Source: Serinus canaria (lineage: Eukaryota > Chordata > Aves > Passeriformes > Fringillidae). From it: a stretch of DNA of 64,000 nucleotides. The notes under the pieces were generated by a model, which saw only the letters and a program-made list of their open reading frames with translations, had not been told where the DNA came from and did no database searches. The stretch's first letter is position 1, and each line of letters starts with the position of its first letter. The position numbers were made by a program, and so were the translations under genes. Shown here one piece after another: positions 37,461-47,700 of this stretch. Location of the stretch: NCBI RefSeq assembly GCF_022539315.1, contig NC_066329.1, forward strand, positions 2,455,072 to 2,519,071. Direction: 5' to 3'.

Positions 37461-40400
37461 ATTAGCGTGGAGATGTTACCAACAGGCCCTCTCCAAACCC
37501 ATCTGCTTTGTTTTGCCAAATGTCATTTTTGCACTCTTGAGAGCACGGAGAGAATCTGGGGGTGGTGCAGTTTGGGGCTCAGTATGGGGTGTGCAGCCCT
37601 ACGGAGATCTGCCTTCTGTGGGGTCCCTTGCATTGTCCCAGGGTAGAAAGGTCTGCATGACACTTGTCATGTACCTGAGGACACCAGAAGGCTTTTGTCA
37701 GGAAAAAAATAATCAAAACCATAAAAAGAAGGGGAAAAGGTGCCATTTCCCCGCGTCAGAAGAAAATGCTGTGTTATGTCAGCTGCTGTAAGGACTGGGT
37801 AGGAACTGTTTCTTGTGCTGCAGCATGGTAGGAGATATGTACCACTTCTTCAGAGGCTCTCAAAACACTCTGCAGGCTTTTACCATTCCTGTAGCCACCC
37901 ACAGAGACTTGCTCAGAAAGCTGCCCAAGTTCAGGCTGTGCTTGTGCTGCCAGAGCTCAGCAGCTCTGTCCTGGCCAGCTCTGCACTTGTATTTCCTATT
38001 TTCTGGGTGAGGTGTCAGGCACTAACAGGGACAAGGAGTCACATGCTGGCACAGCTGTAGGAGCAAGAGTTTCATCAGGCTTTTTCTCTGGAAAAACTCA
38101 GCTTTTCCCCGTGGCTCCATGTGCATAAATCAGGCTGCATTTGCTTCATATTAAGCTGAGCCTGGATTTAAGGAGGGAGTTTGTGGATTCTGGAGAATCA
38201 GAGACCACTTCATGTTTTTAATGAAGCATGAAAGTAAGTAGGTATCAGTGCAGAGCTATCTGTTTTATTTTGGGCCCTGTTGATGACATGCTGTCTTTTC
38301 ACTTTCCAGTACTCATTCCATGCAGATGGCACAGGATCCTTCACAAAGAGTTGCCAAGATGCTCTGGGGCTGTGGCCTCTGTGTGCCAGGTGGGAATGGG
38401 CTGAGTGAGTCCCATTTAAATGGCAGGAAGGCTTTCCTCACCCTTCAGAGGGGAGGATCTCTTAGATGCAGCTTGTACTGCTGCATGTTGTCCTTCCCTG
38501 CTTGTGCAGGTCCAGACAGACAAGGCAGCCTTGCTCTAGCCCAGTTTGTTAAAGCTGACATGGTAGCACTTCCTCACAGAGGGAAACCTGGGGGCTGGCT
38601 ACTGCCTACTGCAGCCACGAGCAATAATCCAAGGCAGGCTCTTTTGGAAGATGGCTTTTACATTTCAGCTGGCTCCCAGGCAGTAACCTGGAGCTTGCTC
38701 TCAGGGCAGAATGCTCCCCTGGGAACTCTGCCTGGGCACAGGTGGCAGTGCCACAACAGCCCCCTTAGCCAAAGCCTCACCCCTTTTCTGTTCTCCAGCA
38801 GCCTGGGAGTCCCAGGCAGCAGCCAGCAGTGGCAGGATATCACTGTGCTGGAGAGCTTGTGTACAAAGCAGCTCCCTGCAGGGTCCTGCTGAGCACGAAG
38901 GGTTAAACCTTCACTGAAGGTGGGAGAAATGCCAGAAAACATTTGCCTTACTACAAAAGCCAGAGGGGAATGTTTCTTTCTAATCAGCTTCTCAAAGAGA
39001 TGCAAAGCAAAAGCTCCTGGCCTGTGCTTTTGTCATCACACATGCCCTCCCTCTGCCCTAGCTCGTCCCTTCAGCACTGGGCAGAGCCTGCTGTTAGAGC
39101 TGGGCCCAGCTGCTGAGATGGGCTCAGAGCAGAGCCCTGTATGTCACTGACTTACACGTGTCACATCCACTCTCTCCCATCCCTTTCCATACCCTCAGCC
39201 TCCAATTTGCCGATGAATTGTTAGACACCAGCACAGTCACCTCCGACTTCCCATCAAAGTGCCTGAGGGCTCTCCATGGATGGACAGAGGAGGGTAATGT
39301 GCTAAATTCCCTCTTTGCTAGGGATGAATTTCCTGGGGATTGCTCCTATTAGCCACAATTTCCAGCAATAGTAACAAACTCACTTTTTTTTTCACTTTTA
39401 AAATATTTCCAGTGCAACCAGAATGGCTGGGAGAAAGCTGATTGTTAACTAGTCATGGGTAATTAATGGCTCCACCTTCCCCATCAATCAGCTGGGAGAA
39501 GCCAAAAGGATTTGAGTGCTTGCAGCAAATGTGCCGTTCCCCAGACATGCTGATACACAGTGTGCAAATGAAGTGGCAGCAGGAGACCAGCTCCTAGCCT
39601 TTGTGGAAGCAGCAGTAAGTCATGATACACATCCCACGCTCCTGTCAGGTGAAGTCTGAAATTCCCAGAGCTGCTGCTGCTGTTGTGCAGTTTCTGACTG
39701 TGTGGGATGTTGATTCATCTCGCTGCTAGCTTGAATCTGACCCAATTTTTGTTCTATTTTTCCTTTTCAGATTCTGATTATGGTTGTCTTTTTCCGCTTT
39801 CTACAATTAAAATACTAGCATTAGGAAAACAGGACATGGAGGGGGGAGCAGATGCAATGCTGGCTTTCCTTCTGTAGCAGAGCAAAAAAAGCATTTCTGC
39901 ATCCTATTTTGTTTGTGTCTGGTAGTGGCTGTGCAAGCCCAAGCAGAGATCTTATCTTGATACCATTTCAGCTGACCTTTTCCCTTCTGATTTATTTCTC
40001 CCCATATTTAATAAATAATTTCCATTTGAGCCACAAGTTGACATTTCTCCACCACATGGTATTCCTCTCCTCAGTATGCTGAGACTCCACAGCTCTGGAT
40101 GTCTCCAGGTCACCTGAGGGAGAAAGGCCTGTAGTCTTCTGTGTTAGCCAGTGGTCTAAAAGGGATGCCAGCAAGGCTGGATGTGGTTCTGCAGAGGTGC
40201 CAGGAGCCACCATCTCCTGCTATAAAATCCTCCTCAGGACTTCCCAAATTCTCCAACTCTTTTCTTTAAAACATTCTTCCTTGCCACACTAAGCAATGGC
40301 TTTTTTTTCCCTGGCTAGCACTGGGATGCCTAAAATTCATTATACCCCTGGAAGAGAGTCAGTCCCTGCTTTGATTAAGCTCCTTTGTCCTCTCTGCATG

Positions 40401-40874
40401 GCCTTGCATTGCCTGCTCCAAAAGGCAGTAAAAACAGAACTGAAGGCTTGTTGTTTGGGTGTAGAAACTCACTAGATAAATTCAAAATTTGTTTTTTGTA
40501 TGTCAGACTGAAGATCAAATGTCCCAGTAACATCACTGACAAAATACAAAAAAACATTTGTTTTATTTGGAATAAGTCTAGGCAGTGAAAGAGATGCAGC
40601 CTTATAGCAAGTTCTTTGTAATGAACAGAGCTCCTAAATTTGCTGTGCAGGACCCAGCCCTGGCCTGCTCAGAGTGATATCCTGCTTTTGACCTCCACTT
40701 TTTGACCGTGTTGGTCCTGAAAATGCTAGTACAGCCATTTGTATGTGTGAGTGCACAGAACCCCCTTCCTCAGGAGGTGCAGTGCCTGTCTTGGGCCCTG
40801 GAGCTTGAGCCTTGATTGCTGTCTCTTAGCACTTGTAAGCACTTATAAGCACAAAAGCTAATGGTCACACTTGC
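37461..40874. other. Intergenic DNA upstream of TBX6L
   Basis: No gene is supported. The longest open frame, 190 codons on plus at 38320, has no recognisable domain and no coding neighbours. A non-repetitive stretch at about 39440-39600 contains homeodomain-like taattaatgg and PBX-like atcaatcag sequences and may be a regulatory element. A CTTTGAT site lies at 40369. Confidence 0.45.
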
Positions 40875-41352
40875 AGAATAAACTAATTAAGGGAAAATGC
40901 TCAAGCCCTTCGATTTCTGCTCAGCCTTCCCTGGGTAAGAGCAGTGCCTGATCCTCCCGGAAAGGAAGTGCAGCTCAAGGCTGGGAATGCAGAAGCTGGG
41001 CAGATGAGTGAGGTTATACCATCAAATGTGTTCATTGCTGTTCACATTCACGTTGTTGGAGAAGGCATCAGTGGCTGAAGGGATGTGTTGCTGCAGCATT
41101 CCAGTGGGGAAAGGAAACGTTCCACAGACTGGTAATCACCCCCTTGGGAAGGAAGGAGCTGGATGCCATCCTGATTCTGATACCAGAAATCAGGAGTAGA
41201 ATGATTCTGTGTGCTGAAGATGAGAATCATCACAAGCCCATGGAATGGCCAAAGAGAAATTATCCCTGCATGCTGTTTAAGGGATTTGTTATTATATTTT
41301 GTAGCGGAGTCCTGAACTGATGTTTTCAGTCTTGTCTCTATTTGTTTAAAAG
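40875..41352 (+). repeat. Copy 2 of the duplicated block, immediately upstream of the TBX6L promoter region
   Basis: This is 478 bases nearly identical to 36046-36525, 4.8 kb away in direct orientation. This copy has no minisatellite flanks and ends about 190 bases before a TATA-like box, so it is the likelier ancestral location. It contains a TAATTA homeodomain-type core near its start in both copies. Confidence 0.93.
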
Positions 41353-41402
41353 TGCGTTAGCAGTAAATCAAGGTGCATTTCCCCTGTAGGGTTTCCTGTA
41401 TG

Positions 41403-41493
41403 TCAAAGCCATGTTAATTCTCTTTGATTTTCTTCCCCTAGCCCCAGCCATTGCTGCAGATCCTTCCTCTCTTTGTCCCTTTGGACATCAAAG
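41403..41493 (+). promoter_or_regulatory. TCF/LEF-type sites upstream of TBX6L
   Basis: CTTTGAT lies at 41422-41428, its reverse ATCAAAG (in acatcaaagg) at 41487-41493, and a weaker tcaaag at 41403. These match the CTTTGWW core bound by TCF/LEF proteins. The 41487 site is about 55 bases before a TATA-like sequence. Paraxial-mesoderm T-box genes of this group are known Wnt/beta-catenin targets in several vertebrates. Direct regulation here is inferred from motif and position only. Confidence 0.5.
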
Positions 41494-41544
41494 GCTCGCA
41501 AGGGGACAACCCTGGCGGGAAGCTCCTCCCTGCTCATTAGCCTC

Positions 41545-41552
41545 CATAAAAC
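41545..41552 (+). promoter_or_regulatory. TBX6L: TATA-like box of TBX6L
   Basis: cataaaac sits about 200 bases upstream of the start codon, between TCF/LEF-like sites and the 5' UTR. A transcription start near 41575-41585 would fit its spacing. It is a weak match to TATAAA, so this is a tentative call. Confidence 0.4.
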
Positions 41553-41574
41553 AGGAACTCACCTTGGCTAGCTG

Positions 41575-41752
41575 TGCTTGGAGTCCCATCCTCAGCCCGC
41601 TCACTCTTGACACTGGATCTCGGAAGGAAGGGCTTGTGCTTGCTTCAGGAAATCAGACCTGCTTTGGAACTGGACTATTTTGGCTCCCCTTGTAAGAACT
41701 CTGGTGGCTCTCTTGGCCCTGCAAGCCCCTCGACGTCACAGTACATGGAAAA
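41575..41752 (+). other. TBX6L: Probable 5' UTR of TBX6L with an overlapping upstream ATG
   Basis: The segment between the inferred transcription start and the coding start includes an upstream ATG at 41745, eight bases before and out of frame with the main ATG at 41753. That upstream frame reads MEKCKLYQT and stops at a TGA formed in exon 2 after splicing. Its -3 base is T, whereas the main start has A at -3, so leaky scanning to the main start is plausible. The exact 5' end is not determined. Confidence 0.5.
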
Positions 41753-41768
41753 ATGCAAGCTTTACCAG
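41753..41768 (+). CDS. TBX6L: TBX6L exon 1 coding part (start codon)
   Basis: Only 16 coding bases, ATG CAA GCT TTA CCA G, precede a perfect GTAAGT donor at 41769. The split codon is completed by AC of exon 2 to give Asp. This start was chosen because it is in phase with the T-box exons, has A at -3, and gives the expected MQALPDVK N-terminus. The first open frame of this exon in other phases does not join the T-box. Confidence 0.85.
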
Positions 41769-44700
41769 GTAAGTGCAGGACTCCTTTCCTTTCTACTGCA
41801 CGGAAAGATCCTAGACTCATGCCAGAAAGGGAGCAAGTGCTCCTGAAGGGCATTACCAGCATCTTAGAAGAGTGCATGGGGCTGGAGAGGATTTAAAACC
41901 TCGGTTTTTTCATGTGAGTAGATGAAAAATTGTGCATTTGAGTATTTTTTTTGAGAGCCTTAGAAGATCTTTCTTAAGGGTTTGCTCACAATTGTCCCAA
42001 AATTCCTTTACCCACATCACTTTGTGCAGTGTGACCCTTCAGCTGAAGGCTGGAGGTGTTTGTGTATTGTCTGCAAAGCACTGGGTTCTTCAGGTTGAAG
42101 GCCTCAGAAAGTTTGGAAATACTTGTAATATTTTTAATAACAGTTCTGATACAAACTCTCTGGTTTTGGGGTTTTTTTCCAATTTCCTGTGTCCTTTGAA
42201 AGCATGAACCCCAAGCAGTCATAGCTGACTCCTTCCAGGTTCATGCCCAGCACAGGATTTTTGTGATTTCCTTGGGGTTTCATTATGTTTTCCTTCAGCC
42301 CATCTCTTAGCACGCTGTTAATCTCTCCTCTGTGGAGCATGATTGGATTGGGCACAAGGACAGAGATGCCTTGGGACACTAAGGGCCAGCCAAGAGGTGC
42401 TGTATTTTTCAGTACAGCTGAACTCTACATTTACTCTGGGGTTTTTCTCTACATCAGAAAGAAAACCAGGCCCAGTTTATCAGAGGCCCATCAGAAGTTA
42501 CTGTGCAGTCTCAGCTTCCTTGTTCTTCCCCTGCAAGATGTTGTCTCATTCATGAGCAAAATACATGTGCAGTGATTTAGATGATTTCCACCTTTGCTGC
42601 TGTTTTGGGTTTTTTCAGTCCCTGCTGTGTTGATCTGATTCATCCTGATTTCTGCCACTGGAATTTTAAGCTGAAAAACAAAAGAGCAGCAATGAAAAGA
42701 AAAGCAGACTGAATTATGGATTTTTCATGTTAAAGATCCCAAATATTGCAGTATTCAGCTCATTTTCTTACTGGGTGGTTCTGTGTATGACCCCCTACAG
42801 CAGAAATGTTCCAGGTGAGGACTGGATGCATCTGAGAGATGAAGCTGTTGCATTTGTAAAACATCATACTTTTGTTATTGCTAAAAAACTCTCAGGGTCT
42901 GAGAAATGAGGCTCCCTCCAGAGGGTTGGGGTGTTTCTGCTGACATTGAGAAGATCAGAGAACATGGGAGGGTTTTTTTGCTTGTTTGCAAGATGAATTT
43001 ATTAGAAAGCTTTGTATATTGATGTGTATTCCTCCCTGGTGGAGGCTGGATAGCTGAGAGTGTTGGGCTTCACTTGGAAGATAACAGCAACAAATGTAAT
43101 AATAACTGATTTTAGTGTAGCTTTTTCCCTTATTGGAGTTTTCCCAGTATTGCAAATCCTATCCTACACGTTTTTTGGGAAGGCTGCAACAAATTTTCTG
43201 ACATTTTAACATTGTCTCAGAAAGGGAAAGTTGATTGAGAAACTGCTTTAGGTGAGACAGCATCTTCTATCCAGAGATCCTCCTCCTAAAACTACTCAAT
43301 TGTCTCACATTTCTCCTTCTTTCCTTTCTGTCCCCAAGATGACAAAAAAGATACGTACTGCTCATTCTAGATACAGAAACTGTAGCACAAGCTACTCCTA
43401 TTGGTATAAGGACCTTGAAATCAAACACAGAATAGATTGAAGATCTCTTAATTTTCAGTGCCTTCACCATAGCAGCTTCCTCCCTTTCAACCACATCTGG
43501 ACATAAAGAACAAGTTTTTGAACAGGCAACATATGGTGTTAGCAACACAAAGATAATGGGAATATTTTTAAAAAAGTAAAACTAGAACTGCTGGAAAAGG
43601 TTTAAATCTCTTTCAGATAATAATGGTTTGAAAACCAAGTTGCACAGAAGAGGAAACCATAGAAGTCCAGCTCTCACAAGTTCCACTCAGTGCTTGGACA
43701 CTCTGCCCAAACCTCTCTGTGCCGTAGTTCCAACACTCAGGCATCTTTGTGGGAGGGTGAGTGCATGAGCCCTGCCATCAGTTACACGGGCACAAACTAG
43801 GAGGGGAACAACAATCCAAACAGAATCCTACAAACAGACCCATCACTGCAGGGTCCTGCCAAAGCTGACAGCAGCTCAGTGGATCCACTCCCCAGCTCAC
43901 ACCATTGCTGGGCTCCAGTTCTCATGCAGACTGATCATGTCCTGCTTTTCAGCCTCAGCCTGTGCACACAAACCTGCACAGTGAAAGGCATCAACTGCAT
44001 TTTCAAACCTCAGCTGCAGCATTTATAGTCCCTGTCTCCTGCAGCATTGTGCTCCTACAGGTGCATTGTGGACTCATGGTAAAAACCAGATTAAAACATC
44101 TGCCTTTGATTTTTAATTCAGTGTTGAACTCCTTTCACTTCAACTCCTCTCCACTTCATTGGAAATCTCCCCTCACTAAAGACTCCTGAGATCTGCCTTC
44201 TTGTAGTCTCTTTTAATGGCATTGGAATTTGCTTAAAGAAATGTTAATTCGAAAATTCATTTGGGGAAGGAGTGAGCATCTGTCTAGCTAATCAAAACCT
44301 GTTTGCATTTATTTGTGACTGGATGGCTCCTGTGGGAAATCAGCCCAATTTTATTGTAACTCCTTTTGATACATGTGCTGCACTGAGCTACCAAATGCAT
44401 CGTCTCATGGCAGCTTTCATGTCTTTGCAAGAGGATATGGGGGAAGCTTTCGTAAGAAGATGTTAACAGGCTAATCTTGGTGAGCAAACTAGGTGTCACT
44501 TCTTGGCCAGTTCATTAATGTTGGATCAAAGCAGAAAAAAGGGCAGAGGATTTTTTTTAAATGCCTAAAGACCTCTACAAACAGACAAAATTACATTTTA
44601 ATGTTTTCTACTTCTTAATCCTGAGGTAAGAACCACTTAGAGTTGTATTGGGTTGTTTTGGTGGAAAGATGTCCCTTTGTGAAAAAAGCTAATTTCTCTG

Positions 44701-47700
44701 AAAATAGTTGTCTACTTTTTGTGAATACTCTTTTGAATGCATTACTCAGGAAAGCTGTAACAAGGTAAAAATTACTTTTTTTTTCTGCTATGCTCAAAAT
44801 AAGATCTTTTCAGGCTGAGAGGCAGAAAAATCTGCTCTTTAAACAAATAGCTGTGCCTGGCTGCTAATGCACCACCCAGAGGGGAACAGCCCAGCTCCTG
44901 TGCTGCCCTGCTGAGCAGGCTCCTCACCCCTCCTCAGGACAGTGTTCTTAAACCCTGCTGGGTCTGAGCTCAGCCCACCAGAGCTGTACTGGGTCTCATT
45001 CTGACCTAAAATGGAACTGGACTTTTCAGCAGGGCAGCAGCAATCTTGCCTGCCTTACAATATTGCTGAGAGCTCCTGCGGGGGGTTTTAAGGAGGTTTT
45101 TAATCCCAATAGCTGTGCAGAGGTGATTGGTGCCATTGACACCAGAGGCAGTTCCTCCAGAATGGTTTCCCTTTCCTCTTCCCCAGGCCCACAGTTGGCC
45201 CTGTGCCTCCAAGAGGAAGAGCAGGCAGATTGCAGCCCTGCCATGGTGTGTTACTGAAGAGAACCTTCCACCCCTCTCACAGGCTCCTCAGTGGTGCCCA
45301 GTTCCACTTCCAGTTCAGAGCAGCCATTCTCTTCTCAGAATATATTCTGTCCACAGTCTATCTCTGTCACCTCCTTTTCTTGCCTTCACTTACATTTAGG
45401 GCTCCTGTCTGTCTCATCTTTGTCTTCTGGGGGCATTTTTCACCTCTGCTACCACCTCCTTGTCATTTTGCCCTATTAGCCACTGGTGGACTTAAAATCT
45501 TTCCAGTCCTTTCAGCTTTCACTGTATTCTCTTGATGAAGTGTTTTGTGTAACCCTGATCACACCAGCACAGGGGATTGTGGCTCCCTGCCAGCATGGGT
45601 TTTGTAACACTGGAATTTAGGCTGAGTTGGTACAACACACAGATCTTACAAAAGAACCTACGAGCTAAAACCAAACCTGTTGGGAAAGGCTCCCTGCCTC
45701 TGAGCCTGCGAAGGAACAGAAATCCTTTGAAGGAGAGGAGCAGTTTTTAGGAGGTTTGTAGTGGCACAGACTGCCCAGAGCAGGGTCAGTTCCCCTCCTG
45801 TCTGCCTGCAGTCACTGTCTCTTTTCTCCCTCCAGACGTGAAAGTGCCATGTGAGGCCCTTCCTTCCCCCAGCCTGGAGCCCTTCCCACAGAGCTCCATC
45901 GTGGTCACCCTCGAGGACATGGGGCTCTGGATGAAGTTTCACCAGATAGGAACTGAGATGATCATCACCAAATCTGGCAGGTAAGGGGCACAGGACAACT
46001 GACCACACAAACCACACCCCTCCAAGCTGCTGGCAAAGTCTCCGGGTGATCATTTTTTGAATGATGACCCTTAAACTCTTTTGTAGCCAGTTATGCAGAT
46101 GTTCCTGATCCTGGCAGAAGAACTGCACTTTCAGGGTGTCATAGAAGTCCAAACTGTGAAGTGCAAAAGGTCACTTGTGGGGCTGATGTGCTGAGAAAAC
46201 TCCTGTAGCCTTATCTCACCACTTAACACTGGTGTTCTTCCTGTCACTTTGAGGTTGCTCTGGAAGTGCCCTGGGCTCCCTTTGCCTGGGTCACAGGCAG
46301 CAGCAGTTGAGCAGTAAATGTTTGGGTTTGAGTCTGTGTTTGCAGACAAGAATATGGCCCAGACTCTTAAAGATCTGTGTGTGCAGACTCCACTGAAGTA
46401 TAAATGAGTCATGTATTGTGGAGCTTGCAGTGAAAGAAGATGGAATTGTGAAGCTGTAAAGTATTGTGTCAAAGCTGCTGTGAGCTGGAATAATCCCTTT
46501 GGGTAGGGAGGTAGCTGTCAAAGCCTTTTTGCAGAGTCAGAAGTTAAAAGTAGTGGCAGGGAGTATGGGAATAGAAAGCTGGGTGTGCTCTTAGATGAGA
46601 GCACGTCTTCTGCCCACGCTCAGGTTTAATCCATCCTCCAGGGCTGTGAGGGCTGCAGCAGGCCAGGAACTACATACAGCCTCCAAATAGTTCCTTTCAA
46701 GTTTCCCACTGGTGTGCTAGAGGAATTGGAAGAACAAAAGCTGAAATAGTGTCAGGCCCTCAGTGACTGCTGCCCTTTTAGTGTCTATCCCATCTAAACC
46801 CAGAGGACTAAACAGTCCATCAATGAGATGGACAAATGGTCAGTGGCTGGCTGGAGGAATACTGCTCACAGGGCTTTGCACAGTAGTGAGTAAATGTGAC
46901 ATGCTGCTTGATCATTAACAGCCACTGTTCAGAGAAACCATTATACTCTATTTTTCATTTCTCCCTCAGACGAATGTTTCCTCAATGCAAAATCAAAGTC
47001 TCTGGCTTAATCCCGTATGCCAAGTACCTCATGCTGGTAGATTTTGTGCCAATGGATAACTTCAGGTACAAGGTAAGTACCTTAAATAACTGAATTTATG
47101 CTGTCCTTTCATCTTTGTTTGAAATAGATTAATCTTTATGCTTCACTTGTCACACTGATAAATAAATTCTCTTTGGACAAAGTTCAGAAGTAATTGATGG
47201 ATTTTATGTCTCTCTGGAGTTATTTGTCAGTTTTGCTTGGGGAGCAGCTGGAAAGGTACCTAATTTTCATTGTAAGCAGTACAGTTTTAATCATGATTAA
47301 TGTCGGACTTTTCTGGCAGCCATAGGGAGAAAGGGAGGAAAAATGAGGCCTAAACTTGGAGCTGATTTGGTAACATGATCATGGCTCATAAGAGAGTCTG
47401 CTACTTGTGCTTCAGAGGAGTGCACTGAATTGACAGTGAAGCAAACTTGCTGGGCCTTTTCTGTATCGAAAGCATTTTTTTTAAGCTCCAGATTTCTGTC
47501 TTTCCCTTCACAGTGGAATAAAGATCAGTGGGAAGTTGCTGGAAAAGCAGAGCCCCAGCTCCCTTGTCGCACCTATGTCCATCCAGATTCCCCAGCTCCT
47601 GGCAGCCACTGGATGAAAGAACCTGTCTCCTTCCAAAAACTGAAGCTCACTAACAACACTCTGGATCAACATGGGCATGTAGGTTGTGCTGTACTCTCTT

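Noticed and set aside
38320..38892. Plus-strand frame of 190 codons upstream of TBX6L
   Set aside because: No recognisable protein features and no exon neighbours in phase.
36046..41352. The duplicated blocks as paired LTRs of an endogenous retrovirus
   Set aside because: The 4.3 kb between them shows no gag, pol or env-like frame, the ends are not TG...CA, and no flanking target duplication or primer-binding site is visible.
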